From positions 47,173,224 through 47,237,223 of the forward strand of contig CM055111.1 of the NCBI GenBank assembly GCA_029204225.1: 64,000 nt of DNA, read 5' to 3'. The stretch comes from Diphasiastrum complanatum. Lineage: Eukaryota; Streptophyta; Lycopodiopsida; Lycopodiales; Lycopodiaceae. Every line of letters begins with the position of its first letter. Position 1 is the stretch's first letter. Both the position numbers and the translations under genes were made by a program. Below, piece by piece: positions 34,006-46,557 of the stretch. Below the pieces are notes generated by a model, which was not told the DNA's origin, did no database searches, and saw only the letters and a list, made by a program, of their open reading frames with translations.

Positions 34006-35890
34006 ATTGTCTTCTCAACAAAGGACATTAGGATGCCGGTTCACATCTCCATTTCAAAAGCAAAGATTTCTTTCTCATTGTGCAGTTCCTCTGTTAACCT
34101 GGTTCTAGTCTTTGTGTGGGCTGCAAAGTCTGACCTCTTGATTCATTGCTGTAAAATTATAGTTTCCTGACATCTCCTTTGTGGGAGTCACATTTTGGAG
34201 TATTTTTGTCTGTTCTGTTCTTCATCTTTTTTACATTGATTTCTTTAACTACTGAGGTCATTCTATTAGGGTTTGGCTTTAGAAATTTGCATGGCATGCT
34301 ACGAATAGTCTGATCACAGAAAAGATTGTGGGTCTTCTGTTCTGCCTGTAGTCATGATATAAGGATCAGATTGAGTCTACTGCAGACTGCTGTCTGGGAA
34401 AGGAAAGGGGCTGCTGCAGTCGCTATTCCTTTAATTTCTTAAGGGGATCAATTCTTTTTTTTCCAGTCATTTCAGTCGCTTGGACTGTGGAACCTAACTT
34501 GTCCACCATTCATGCATGCATTGCAGCTTCATCCTATTTTCCAGTATTTGACATGATAAGGTTTTCTTCTTTTCCTTGGGTAGGATCAAAAGCATCTACA
34601 TTATTGACCTTGAAATTATTTCTGGGGCCCACTCATGAGACTTCAATAATGAGAGAGTTCATTTGGGAAATTACCCTGTCTGTGTCTGAGGGGTGGCCTG
34701 GTGTTTCTATCATCTATGGATAATATTCGGACCCTCTTCCACAAAATTTTCCTTCTGAATCTGTTTAAGGGAGTGCTTGCCAAAAACCTATAATCCCTTG
34801 AAAAAATCCTACCAAATTTTTTAATTTACCTACTAAGAAATGTTTTGTAAGTTCTCATAACCTACGCGTTAGAGCTCTTATAGGCTATGAGTCTATCAAA
34901 TATTATTCTTATAAGTTTTTGTTTTCATATAAATTAGTTGATTTAAGATTATAGAGATAATAAATTTGGCTCTAGGCTTTAATACATTCTTTGAGTGGCC
35001 CATAATGAAGTTTTTACAAAGTGCATGACATCTTACAAAGATTATACAAGTACTTTTTAATCATTATTAAATTGTAGTATATATCAAAATGTACTATTTT
35101 AAAATTTTGATATTGATTATTACATCACCCTAATTTTTTTATGTTTTCTAGTTGTTGTGGGTTTTTTCTAAATCTTGCCTTTTCAATCCTACATCTAGAT
35201 TTGCTTCTTGGCAAAATATTACAAATTTACAATAAGAAATCATTTTATTGACTTAATAAAGCTATGTCAATATAAAAGTATCAGCTTTCCCGAATTCTGA
35301 CCCAAAGTTTGAATCAATCAAAATCCTAATGGAAAAGATAAATGCCTTATCAAACTTTATATAAAAATTTGAGCTTTCTTGAAAGAAATTTTTTGAGTCT
35401 TCTCCTTATATATCATAGTCTTTTGGCCCATGAGTTGCTAAAAAGCTTACAACAATTTCTTAATAGGTTTTGTGTTAGGTTAATTTTTTTTTCCACAAGC
35501 ACTAGTTTAACATCTCTTTTCCACTTGAGTTGATATCTTCCTCTCTGTTGCATTGACTTAATTGTGCCTAAGATTTTTCTTCTGTATTCACTTCCTTTGT
35601 CCTTTTCTTCCAACATAAGATTAGTTGTCTTCGTCATGTCAAATTTTTGGTTGTTGGATGTTGCATTTTGTTCCCTGGGAACTTTTGTTGTTAGGGCAGG
35701 AAATGATAAGAGTTGGGATCGTGAGAAAATTAGATCCAAAACACACTTACTAGATCATTAAATCTTTGGCTAATTTGGAGTGCACATCTAGAATCATTCA
35801 CAAGTTATAAATCATACATCTACCATGCTAGAATTGCAAAATTCATGTAGATCTGATCATAAACACTAAGATCTGATATGATATTGTCCC
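34006..35890. other. Unassigned stretch
   Basis: No protein domain was recognised. The sequence becomes AT-rich from about 34,740. It may be intron of the SAMTL-like gene or decayed repeat. Short open frames (34,487-34,723 plus, 35,413-35,739 minus) have no recognisable features. Confidence 0.4.
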
Positions 35891-35899
35891 TATTCGTAC

Positions 35900-36560
35900 A
35901 ACAACAGCAGCAGCAAACAGTACTTCACATGTGTAGAAGAGGACGATGCATCAAGCTCAAAGGACAAGTCAAAGCAAAAATGCTTCTTTTGTGGAAAGAA
36001 GGGGCATTATGCATCCGAATGCTACAAGAGGCTAAGAGCAAAAGAGGAGGAGGACAAACAAGGGAACCTTGCATATGAAGAGGATGAAGATGAGGAGATC
36101 TCATCTATGATGATATCTACATCCACTCCAACAAGCAAAAGCAACTCAAAGGACACTTGATGGATTGATAGTGGGGCTAGCTCCCACATGACTTTCCAAA
36201 AGGACACATTCTCAACCTTAGACTCCTTCAATGGTGCTAATAAATTTGTTTCTTTAGCAAATGATCAAGAGTGTAAGATAGATGGTGTTGGTACCATCTC
36301 ATTAAGTCTAGGATCTAGCAAAAGGATGGATCTAGACAATGTCCTTTTTGTACCATCAATTACCAAGAGCTTGCTTAGTGTTGGACACCTAATGGATGAT
36401 GGTTTAGATGTTCACTTCAAGCATGGAGTTTGTTCCATTATGGAGAATGATAATTGCATAGCAAATGGTGTCAAACAAGGTGGTTTGTTTAAGTTGGATG
36501 CTAAAATTGCTATGGCAAAAGAGGACATCATTCATTCAAATGTACACTCTTTTTCTCATG
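35900..36560 (+). mobile_element. Ty1/copia nucleocapsid and protease, fossil
   Basis: A zinc knuckle (CFFCGKKGHYASEC, near 35,980-36,025) is followed by an acidic linker, the protease active-site block WIDSGASSHMTFQKDTF (36,163-36,215) and the rest of the protease (VGTISLSLGSS, LFVPSITKSLLSVGHLMDDG). Integrase and RT do not follow. It is broken. Confidence 0.85.
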
Positions 36561-37625
36561 TACCAAATAGTAGTGATAAGATGCATGAAACATTCTTAGA
36601 TGTTTGTACAAGAGCTACTTGGATCCATCTAGTATCTTGTGTGAATGAAAGTGAAATCAACAACCTTGGTGTCAATGATCTTGCAAGGATTGAGGAGGAG
36701 CAACAAAGTGATGGCAAAGGCAAGGGCCGAGCCTTCAAGGCTCACTTATCTTGGCAAAGGTAATCAAGGGAAATATTCTCGACCATTCACTTTCAACACT
36801 TTTCTTACTTCAATGCTTGATGAACCATTTTGCTATGAGATCTATATGAGGCAACTCAAGGACTTCATCAAGAAGGAAGGTGAAGATAAGATGTGTAATG
36901 ACTCATTTGAGAATAAGTTTTTATGTCTTAGTGATCTAAAAATTGTTATGAACCAATTAAGAGTAAATTGGTTGTTTGATCAAATGAGTGCTCTAGGATT
37001 TTGGAAGAGCAAGAATGAGTTAATCACTCATTGTTTTAAAAATTGTGTTTTTCTTTTGGAGAGGCAAATTGTAAGCTTCTTATGAGAATAAGTGAAACAT
37101 CCTTGAAGGACACTTATATCCATAAGATCAAGATCAAGATCTAGTTTTTTGATAGATTGTTAAGCAAGCATCCAATCACTCTTGTGGATCTTTTGTAGAT
37201 CCATTTATGGTCCTAAAGTACAGTACTTTCACATTTAGAGGTCTTAGAAAAGGGGTCCAATAGGATTCAAGCATGGATCTCCATGAGTTTCTATATGTAC
37301 TTTCATTCCTTTTATTAATGTATGAGAGATTTATGGGTTTTAGAGTCAATTTGGAGATTTGCCAATTTTGCTTGTATTGTCTTCTCTCTCTAGATGAGCC
37401 CAAAAGTGGTATTTTCTCTCTCTTCTTGAGGAGAGGAGCTTGTTGGGACTTAGCTTATTTCATGAAGTCTTCCATGTAGGAGTTTGGTGGGCCTTCAACG
37501 GATACAACTTAACCTTCTGGTTCAGAGGTTGCACCAAAATCATGGAGCCTTTTGCCCCTTTTCATGAGCCGCGTTCCAGGATCTCGTCCCCGGACGCCTA
37601 GCCACCCACAAATCCAAGTGCTCCC
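36561..37625. other. Unassigned stretch
   Basis: A plus-strand open frame at 36,645-37,085 has a protein-like C-terminal half (MLDEPFCYEIYMRQLKDFIK) but no known family. It starts where the copia similarity ends. From 37,085 nothing was recognised. The GC content rises near 37,540-37,700, at the end of the next element. Confidence 0.35.
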
Positions 37626-37629
37626 CCTT

Positions 37630-40104
37630 ACCTGCAAAGGGGCTGGTACCAGGGGACATTAGCAAAGGGGCTGACCCAGAGAATTGCCGCTCCTGAAGCA
37701 ATGGTGCATCCTCCTGAGACACTTTTACAGTCGTCCTTGAGAGATGCCCAGCTAGCATCACTGTAAGAAAGCATCTGAAAACCTGCATCACGACAATTAC
37801 ACAAACCATAATCCTTTGTTAATTGAAGATATTGCAAAAAAAAATTTGCAATCTTCCAATGTATCGAGCCAGGATTCGTGCAGAATTGGCTCATTCTAAC
37901 CACTGCATAAGCAATGTCAGGGCGTGTATTGTCAGCAAGGTACATCAACGATCCTATCAGTTTTCTGTAAGGTGTGAGCTGCATCAATTCCCTCTCTGCT
38001 TCAGTCCTCGAACAATTTTCATTCGTCAGCACCATTCCTGCAAGCATTGGAGTATTCGCTCCTTTGCAATTGAGCATCTCGAAGTCCTTCAGGATTTTCT
38101 GGATGTATCTGGACTGATGAAGGTACAACTTACCTCCCTCATAGTCCCTTTCAATTTGCAAGCCAAGGTAACACCTGGCCTCTCCCAAATCCATGATCTC
38201 GAAATGTTTCGAGATGTCTGTCTTCACTTCAACAATCAGCTTCTCACTCTTGCAGAGTATCAGAGTGTCGTCCACATACACAACCACAATGATGATATTC
38301 CCATCAGTAATTCCCACATAGACATTGGAATCAGCCATCAGTGGCTTGAATCCTACTGATTTCATGGCTTGATCCTTCTTTTTGTACCATTGTCAAGCTG
38401 ACTGCTTCATACCATAGATACTCCTATGCATTCTGCATGCATAATCTGGAAGTGAATTCGAGACATAACCTAGGGGCTGATCCATGTAGACCTCCTCGTC
38501 TAACTCACCATGCAAGAAGGTTGTCTTCTCATCCACAATGTGGATCCTGAGGTCATAAGCAGCTGCAAATGCAAATAACAAATGTAGGGATGAATGTTTG
38601 ATGACAAGAGAGAAGGTTTCAGAGTAGTCAATACCATATCTTTGAGAGAATCCCTTCGCCACCAGTCTTGCCTTATATTTTGAGACATCCCCATCTGGTC
38701 CATACTTGAGCTTGTAGACCCATTTGCATTTCACAGCCTTTCGCTTATCAGATAATAGCTGCAACGTCCATATCTGGTTCTTCCTCATGGATTCCATCTC
38801 TCCGTTCATGGCTTGGATCCACCTGTCCTTCTCTGGACATTCAATTGCCTCCTTAAATGTCTGTGGTTCGCCACTGAATCCACAGAATTCTTCTGATGTG
38901 GAAGCAGAGCTGCCTGGCACGTATCTTGCTGGCACTCTTCGTGGTCTTGTCGACCTTCTAGGAGATCCTCCTGGGACAACAGCCTTTGCCTTTGTCTGCT
39001 CTGCTAGGTCCGGAACCATCTTTTTTTACAGAACTGTAGCAAAAGACAACCTCTCAAATCTTTCGTCTTCTGATTTGTCACTTGAATGCGAAGCGACTCA
39101 AAAAAATTAATTTTCGTGTTCATCTTGTGCTCCCTCTGTCGTTGGTGGTAGATCATAGTATTGTCTTTCTAGAACTTCATAGCTGACAGGGTCAGCATTG
39201 GCCATTGTCCTGCTCTCATCGAATCTAACATCTCTCACTGTCTTCACAATGTTCGTGTCTGGCATGTAAACTTTGTAGTATGAGGAATTGTTGTCATATT
39301 CTACCAAAATTCCATGTTCAGCTTTCTCATCAAGCTTCTTTTGAAGCTTATCAGGGATATGTGCATAAGCTATACAGCCAAAGATTCTGATGTGAGACAG
39401 GTTGGTCTTTCTTCCCCACCATAATTCGTGTGGTGTCGTGTGAGGGACACCAGACTTCTCTGTCCTATTCTGGATATATGCAGCTGTAGCTACTGCTTCA
39501 GCCCACAGTACTCTTGGAGCTTTCGAGTAGGCCATCATGCATTTAGCAACTTCCATCAGGGTCCTATTCTTCCTCTCTGCAACATCGTTATGCTGCGATG
39601 TATAAGCTGCAGTCCTTCTGTGAATGATGTCACGATCATTGCAGAAGTCAGTGAGGTGATTCGAGATGTATTCACCACCTTGATCTGTCCTGATTTGCTT
39701 CACTTTGTTGCCAGTGCATCTCTCTACCCAATTCACATACTCTGTGAATTTATCAAGTGCTTCTGATTTATTCTGAATGAAATACACTCTGGCAAATTTA
39801 CTATAATCATCAATGAAGGTTATCTAATATCTCGAGCCTCCTACTAAGATCACATTGAAAGGCCGACAGATGTCAGAATGCACTAACTCCAAAATCTTAG
39901 TCGTTCTGTAGGAGTCTTTAACAAATGGAGTGCGAGACATCTTACCCTTCAGGAATGCATCATAGGTGGTCGAATTATTCACATTCAAGATGCTGACCCC
40001 TGTTATTGTTCCATGATGGCTTGCTTGGTAAAGTGCCATTGAATTCATATGGCATAGTCTCCTATGCCACAGAGTGTCTGGCGAATCATCAAAGTGTTCT
40101 TGAC
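37630..40104 (-). mobile_element. Ty1/copia integrase, RT and RNase H, fossil
   Basis: Running down the minus strand: pre-integrase DTLWHRRLCHMNSMALYQ (about 40,065); integrase zinc and core (LVHSDICRPFNV, KQIRTDQGGEYISNHLTDFC, HNDVAERKNRTLMEVAKCMM) to about 39,110; RT with EDRWIQAMNGEMESMRKNQI, KYKARLVAKGFSQRYGIDYS and VVVYVDDTLILCKS (about 38,270); and RNase H start RKLIGSLMYLADNTRPDIAY and SYSDASWASLKDDCKSVSGG (about 37,700). It is the most complete copia pol in the window, but without gag or LTRs. It is broken, with a few breaks. It abuts gypsy RT at about 40,105. Confidence 0.9.
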
Positions 40105-40800
40105 CGAGTGGCTGGAGCCGAAGCCTACAGTTTTTTGGACGACTTCAGCGGTTACAACCAAGTGAAGATAGCACCCCAAGACCAGCATAAGACAACATTA
40201 TAAGGTGATGCCATTTGGACTTTGCAATGCCCCAAGCACTTTCCAGCAAGTCATGCATGTGACATTCAAAGAGTATTTGCAGAAATTTTTGGAAAATTTC
40301 TTGGATGACCTGTGCGTGCATGGACCAAACTCTGAACACTTATCCAATCTGGAGAAGGTGCTACAAAAATGCCGCGAATTCCAGATCTCCTTGAATCCAG
40401 AAAAATGTCAATTTTGGGTTACGCATGGCTGGATTCTCGGCCATATAGTGTCTAGACACGGGATCGCCACAGACTTATAAAAAATCAGGATCATTGTTGA
40501 TCTACCACCACCAGGAACGATCCGAGAGGTCTACATTTTTATGGGTCACGCTAACTATTACAGAATTTTCATTCTAGATTTTGCGGAATTAACACGACCA
40601 ATTTACAAGCTCACAACGGATCCACATTGGAACGAGAATGCCCTAAATACTTTCCAAAAACTTAAGGATGCATTGGTTTCAGCACATATCCTACGTCCGC
40701 CTTGGAGCAGTCTTAACCTAGCTAGGAGAACACAAAAAGAATTTTCCAATCCGATTTGTAAGCCGCTCTCCAGTTCAATCCTGCTGATTCCCAGTTGTCT
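40105..40800 (+). mobile_element. Ty3/gypsy (Tat-like) RT fragment, fossil
   Basis: It encodes AYSFLDDFSGYNQVKIAPQD, MPFGLCNAPSTFQQVM, EKCQFWVTHGWILGHIVSRH and NYYRIFILDFAELTRPIYKL. It is near-identical to the RT at 19.5-20.2 kb. Downstream the sequence passes to the extra ORF region and an LTR of the same family. It is broken. Confidence 0.87.
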
Positions 40801-40929
40801 CCGGACACTCTAGCGTGGATGCAGGTCATCAACTTTTCGCCGTCACACTAGACCACTTCCGCCCCATCTTCGCCTTCCGTACTCCACACCACCCTCTAGT
40901 TCCCCTCTGTTCCACCCATTCTCTCATTT

Positions 40930-42804
40930 GGACAAACTGTCCCCATCCTTGTTTCCACTCCTGTTTCTCCCACACCCTCCCATTTCTCCATCAAAGGCTG
41001 CCGAGGGCAACCAACCATTGCTTGATGACGCATTTGTACAAATTTTTATTCCATCACCGGATCGGGCAGATCCCATCGCCCTAGATGACAAAAGGTCACC
41101 AGAGAAGCTCATCGAAGACAACGACGATGGCACTGTACAGGTCGTCGAGGCCACTACCACACAAGCCCCTGCAAGTGCCAATGTACCGGCTGCTCCAACG
41201 GACTTAATGACGGCGTACCAAGCCTTGGAAACATTCATCCAAAATGCTGTAGCAGCCAGGGCATCATTGGACAGTCGGGTACTCCACTTGGCAACGAACA
41301 ACACCCAGCTGCGAGCAGAAATCACGAAGCTGTAGCAAGAGCTCATGATTGCTCAACAACGCAAACAAAACGGACACCGGGAGATCCTGAAGCTGCAGCA
41401 GAAGGAGGACGGCCTAAACCACTATATTCAGAGCCTCTCCAAAGCACTCATGGACGCTTCCACAAAGGTGCAGGAGCTTCAGTCTGAAGCGTCCCAACGG
41501 CTTGCTCCCCTCCAAGCGCAACTCCAAATATATGAAGCGGAAAACACACGCCTGGGAGCGGAGATGCAAGCACTGCAAAGAGACAAACTCGCCTGGTTAG
41601 CCCAACCTGCACCTGACTCAAAGTCACTCTCTCAAGTAGAGATGAATATTCTCAGGCATCAGGTGCAGGTCTACAACCAAACTCTAAATAGCTACCAGGC
41701 AGAGTTCGACAAGTACCGGGCTAGCGCAACATAGGAGCTCGCCCAGGCCAAACAAGCCCTTAAGGCTTGTCAAAGATTTATGGAGCAGAAGGCTTAGCCA
41801 ACCTTGGTGGTAATTCCAATGCCACCTCCGTTTGATACTACCCAGGCAAGCACGAGCCAACAACAAGGTCAGCAGGCAGCGGGGAACACAAGCCAGGATT
41901 AGGGATCAGGCGGGCAAGACCAAGGGCAACCCGATACTGGAGCTGAGACGCGGGACCAAGGCCAAGACACGGGTTCCAGCCAGAGCCAAGGAGAAGGACA
42001 AGCCTCCTCATCAAGAGCCTCGCGCAGGATATCTGCCAGTCGGGCCTTCAGACGTCCCAAATCCGTGGGAGAAAAGATCAATGAATTCCTATCCAGATAT
42101 CCCCACGAGTCTTCAAGAGGCGGTTGGCATATATCCTTTTCAACACAAACCATAAAAGGCAACAAGCTGCAAGCATTACCCGCCCTCCAACCACAATTTG
42201 AGTGGCACCAGCAGCTATTCGAATGGGACCTTGCGGCTATTAGGGCCTATGTGACCAGTCCACAACAGCTAAGGGTGAGCGCTCATTTCCTGCCATGCGC
42301 ACGACGATCCAAATGGGTGGAATGCGGCACTCCTCTGGACAAGATCACCATCCAGATCTGTAATTGACCGAGAATTCCTTCAGAGCATGGTTGGGATACG
42401 GATGTAGACGCTTGAAGGGATCTCACCCAAAAAAATATTTCAACTGTCCTGACCCAACAGTTCGCGCGACAACCACTTACGCCCGGGACTTAGAGCATCT
42501 AATGGGAATCGAAACAAAGTGGGACAATTTTCTCCCCCCAATATTCTTTGATCCAAATAAGGCGTTAGCCTCAGAAAAAGTGGAAGATCATCTTCCAGTA
42601 GCTCGAGTTTACTATCGAGCCGCATTCCTTGGAAATCCCTGGACGCGCAGATTCCAAGCGTGGGTCGACCAAAGCTGGCTAACAGGAGTCCGCAAGTCCC
42701 TTCACACACCCAAGGACTTGAAGAAGCTGGACCGAATAAACTTCATGGAAGATGTCACTGGCTACCTGATCCACCAGAGGCGGGCCAAAAAGACTTTGTA
42801 CTAA
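40930..42804 (+). mobile_element. Extra ORF region downstream of pol in the Tat-like gypsy element, fossil
   Basis: This sits between pol and the LTR, in the sense orientation. Its parts are as follows. A Pro/Asp-rich start (40,960-41,160). A long, probably coiled-coil region rich in Leu, Gln, Glu and Lys (about 41,200-41,780; LQAQLQIYEAENTRLGAEMQ). A Gln/Gly/Ser-rich linker (41,840-42,000). A conserved C-terminal domain (about 42,050-42,804) with QFEWHQQLFEWDLAAIRAYV, RFQAWVDQSWLTGVRKSL and FMEDVTGYLIHQRR. The end of this domain recurs at 110-225 (minus). Plant Tat-lineage elements (Ogre, Retand) are known to carry extra ORFs outside gag-pol. The function is unknown. It is broken, with several breaks. 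Confidence 0.6.
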
Positions 42805-42814
42805 ATCGACAGAG

Positions 42815-42836
42815 TGCTGAGGGACCGACACTACTT
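42815..42836 (+). promoter_or_regulatory. Conserved block between the extra ORF and the 3' LTR
   Basis: TGCTGAGGGACCGACACTACTT recurs in reverse orientation at 76-97 (one difference) and at 61,041-61,062 (two differences). It lies just before the LTR start in the two copies where that can be seen. It may be part of the polypurine/LTR-proximal region. Whether it also codes is unclear. Confidence 0.55.
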
Positions 42837-42854
42837 CAGGCCGTGGGTGGGTCC

Positions 42855-43678
42855 TGTTGGAGGTATTCCAAACATATTGTAAATAAATAATATCGGCTTA
42901 TAAAATATGTTGCGAGGGCATGGCATCCTGCGCGTATAAGCCCATGACCCAATGAGCACGCAAGTTGAGTTGTAAATAGAATAATAGACTTGGGCCCCTT
43001 TGTAATAATATAAAACTTGAGGCCCAAAGTCATTCTAAACCTAGAAGTCTATTATTTTAGAGTTGGGTCCAAATGGAGACTCACATGAATCATGTGAAAT
43101 CCAATGTACTTTTTTATGACCTTTGGATCAAGTTGGGTCCAAGATGAATGGATAGGATTAGTGTACATATTAGCCAATAGTATTTTGGGGCAAGGGCCTT
43201 TCCCATTTATAAAAAGGCACCTCATGTACTCTATTTTCCATGCTTAATGAGAAGAAGGAGACTCTACCATTTTGGAGAGCCAAAGCATCCTCATTTGCTA
43301 AGCACTCATGCTAATGCTATTGTTGTGTTTTCCATTTGCTTTCCATTTTCTTGTTCTTGTTTTGAGTAGTTATGTTTTTATCCATTAGCATGCATCTTGA
43401 GCATTTAAGCTAACCTCCCTCTCCACTCTCCCTCTCTCTCTCTCTCTCTTTCTCTTTGCCTCTCTATCTCTTCTCTTCTTCTCTTTCCATTTCACCCAAA
43501 ACCATGTTGAATGCTAGTTTAGTGGAGTAGACTTAGTGAGGGTAGTGTTAAAGGTGAGTAGAGTTAAGGGAAAAAGTGGAGAACTGACTAAAAGTAACAT
43601 CTATCCATAGTTAGGCAGCTATCCAGTGTTCTAACCTTTGTTGACAGGTGGGAGGGCTATACTACGCAAAACCCTACA
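42855..43678 (+). repeat. Tat-like LTR, most complete copy (about 824 bp)
   Basis: It starts TGTTGGAGG and ends ACCCTACA. Shared blocks with 57,228-58,002 include GCGAGGGCATGG/GCAAGGGCATGG, CGTATAAGCCCATGACCC, ACTTGAGGCCCAAAGTCATT and AAGTCTATTATTTTAGAGTT, down to the GACAGGTGGGAGGGCTA end. A CT-rich tract lies at 43,410-43,470, after a TATA-like TTTATAAAAAGG (about 43,207). It follows the extra ORF, so it is a 3' LTR. Confidence 0.8.
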
Positions 43679-43689
43679 CCCTACAAAGA

Positions 43690-44568
43690 TCTGCATGTCG
43701 TGATGATGAGAAGCAAGCACACAATCATCGGTGAATGCAACTACGTCTATTGTATTCAGACCGACTTTGATATTTCAAAATCTGTCCTATTTGATTACAG
43801 GCTCGAAGTCACTAGATCGATACAATCAATTCCATAGCCATGCACGAATTGACTTGGTTTTATATTCAGTCATACAAATTTAATGTAGAAATAAATTAAT
43901 CTACAAGCAAGAATCGATCTGAACAAAAAAATGAGCATTCAATCATAGTATGAACAACCTAGATTACTGAAACGTTAATTATTTAGTCATGCATAGATAC
44001 AGTCAGAATTACATTCTTTCTGAAACAATACTCCATAATAACAGAGAGAAAGAACAAAACAATTGCGCTCTAGATGTTCAATTGATCTGCTACAATGTCC
44101 AACATCCAACAGAACAACTGATAACTCGCTAGATATGTACACATGACTAATAATTAAAAGAATGTTTAATTTGTACTTTACAATTAGAATTAAGGCACTA
44201 CATGTTGTTGGCAGTCGCCTTCAGACAGTATCTGATTCTGTTAGAGATTATGTCTCAATGTACTTGTTGATGGATTGCGGTCGATTATTCGAGTATGGTC
44301 GAATAATCGAATCTGGTCAGATGGTCCGAGATGGTAGAACTATAAAGTATGGCCGAACAATCGAAGATGGCCAAATAATCAAGGATGACCGAATAGTCAA
44401 AGGTGTCCGAATCGGAGAAACATTGTCATTGATTCATTTGTATTTCTGTAGACTGTCAGAAAACAAGTGTATTTCTACAAAGTATGCGACTATACAAGTA
44501 TTTACAACAGCTAATGAATGGATCTAGATTAGCAGAGAGATAGGGATGGAGATGATAGAAATCCAACA
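43690..44568 (-). repeat. Copia LTR (minus), solo or cut
   Basis: It is related to the LTR at 1,030-1,950. Shared blocks include CTCGAAGTCACTAGATC, CAATTCCATAGCCATGCAC (43,829-43,850), GAATTAAGGCACTAC and GTATTTACAACAGCTAA. The minus start TGTTGG is at 44,563-44,568. No RNase H or purine tract follows it, so it is a solo LTR or a cut element. It carries an 18-bp minisatellite where the other LTR carries a different one. Confidence 0.65.
44281..44415. repeat. 18-bp minisatellite, about 7.5 units
   Basis: The units TCGATTATTCGAGTATGG, TCGAATAATCGAATCTGG and others through CCGAACAATCGAAGATGG are each exactly 18 bp, in register for seven copies. A partial CCGAATCGG follows. The consensus contains the palindrome CGAATAATCG-like core. 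Confidence 0.9.
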
Positions 44569-46555
44569 TTCTTTTGAGCTTTATTTAGATACAAAATTTT
44601 GTGGTAACTTATGATTATTTGTTATCTTTGGTTCTCTTCAATATAGATGTCATGACTATCTCTATTTCTTTGCTTGCTTGGCTTGGATTGAGAGGTTTGG
44701 CACATGACATATGACTACTAAAGGCCTCTTTGCATGGGGTGTTACTATGTGTTTGTTATAGTCTTTCTCGCTATTCTATAAGTTTTATAATGATATTATT
44801 ATTTTTTGCCCTTACACAGACTAGGGCTAGCCACCATGAGACCAAGGATGATCTAACTTTTATGTATGTCATACAGGTTGCTTTTAATCGAATTATACTT
44901 GGTCAATTTTGTTGTTTCTTTCTTCAAAAAGCAAAAACTTCAAGATCCTATTTTTGAATGCATATGGCTTGAGATTCAATTGTCCAAAAAGTGGTGGATG
45001 ATTTTATGAAAGATATTACGTATTTACACAATTCACAACTTGCTAACATATTGAGAAATTGCAACAATGACAAATGCCATCTTGACACAATTCACAACTT
45101 GCCAACATATTGAGAAATTGCAACAATGACAAATGCCACTATGGATTATTTTATGCATACTACTTTGATCACTATTCAATCTACTTCGAACACAAAATGC
45201 ATCTTCATCAATAATACATTTTGCATATACATATAATTTTATAAAGCATATGTGTGTGTGGTACATGACATTTCGTGGTACATGACATTTCGTATTTATG
45301 TGAAAAAAAAAGTAGTAACACAAGTGAAAATGGGTTGATTTAGACAAATAAACTTTAAAATTTGTGCATGTACTTCCAAGTTCAAATTATGAAAAAAGCT
45401 TGAGGATTGCTTAATTACTTAAACAATCAAGATATTCAAACAAGCACTAATATCCAGCGCATATTCTAAGGCAGTTCTCTAGATAGTAGTGGAAATGGAA
45501 TCAAATAATAATAATCATACACACATGTATTACTTAGATGAAACAAATAGACACGTATCATTGCATGAGATAGAAACTAGTAGGCGGTTTAAAAGTGAAC
45601 CATTTAGCAAAAGGAAAGCACATATTTCATAAGAGAATACCGACTCTCGAGATACACACTGACATGACATAGTCTTTTTAAAAAAAATTGTTAAAGATTA
45701 AGCACTATATTGGATAAAATGTAAAATATTCTTGCCATACAATCATAAAATGGACCAATGAGTTGGTGTAAAATGCATGCACTATTTTTTGTGTAAGTTT
45801 GACTTATAACATTCTCCTATGTGTTGTTATAAGCATTGCTAGTTGAGAGGAGTGGGTTTTGAAACATATGATCTATTTGATTGTAGAAAACATTTTTGGC
45901 ATTGCCTTTCAAAACAGCAATACTACATGATCAAGTTGGTCAATGGAGTTTATGCAAAAGTCAATATTAAAGTTAATGTCTTAGATTATAAGGTCATGTT
46001 TGCACAAAAAAACTTTGCCACATGCTAAGAACTTTATTGCAAGAACTTGTTTTTTAAGATGCACCTCTATATGCAAGTCATAAATAGCAAAAAATTGCAT
46101 GCCCACATTGTAGATGCACGTTTATATGCAAGTCATATATAGCAAAAAGCTCAAGTCCCTCTCTTTTTCTTGCATGCATCCTTAAGCTCTCAACATGCCT
46201 GATGCACCAACATCATCACCAACAACAATAATCAAATATAGTAGTTCTACTTTTATTCTAACTATTATTTGTGTGGTGCTTCTTGCAGCACAAAAGAATG
46301 GATTCTAACAATTATGCCAGATTTTCAAGACAATTAAGATTTGAAAATAACTAATCACTTTGACAATCACATTTTTTATTTAAGAAATTGTGGGAATATG
46401 ATATACCAGATTGCACAATGTTCTTGTTTGTTTTGTTTTTACAATGAAAACTAGCCAACAATATTAGGATATGCAAAATGTACAAGTAATGTATATTTTG
46501 TGACTATTCTGCCTAGTTTTTCAATATCTTAAAAAGCAAAATATGCATCTCTTTT
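44569..46555. other. Unassigned AT-rich stretch
   Basis: No domain was recognised on either strand. A 59-bp tandem duplication lies at 45,026-45,143. Confidence 0.4.
45026..45143. repeat. 59-bp tandem duplication
   Basis: ACACAATTCACAACTTGCTA at 45,026 repeats at 45,085 with one change and continues through GAGAAATTGCAACAATGACA in both copies. The near identity points to a recent event. Confidence 0.92.
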
Positions 46556-46557
46556 TT

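Noticed and set aside
34487-34723. A missing SAMTL carrier exon
   Set aside because: The open frame has no PxD/ExxK carrier motif and no similarity to the carrier repeats as I know them.
37540-37700. GC-rich stretch as a CpG promoter
   Set aside because: It lies at the end of a minus-strand copia RNase H and is explained by that coding sequence. No gene starts there.
44281-44415. CRISPR-like array
   Set aside because: The 18-bp units are directly adjacent without unique spacers, inside a plant copia LTR. It is a minisatellite.
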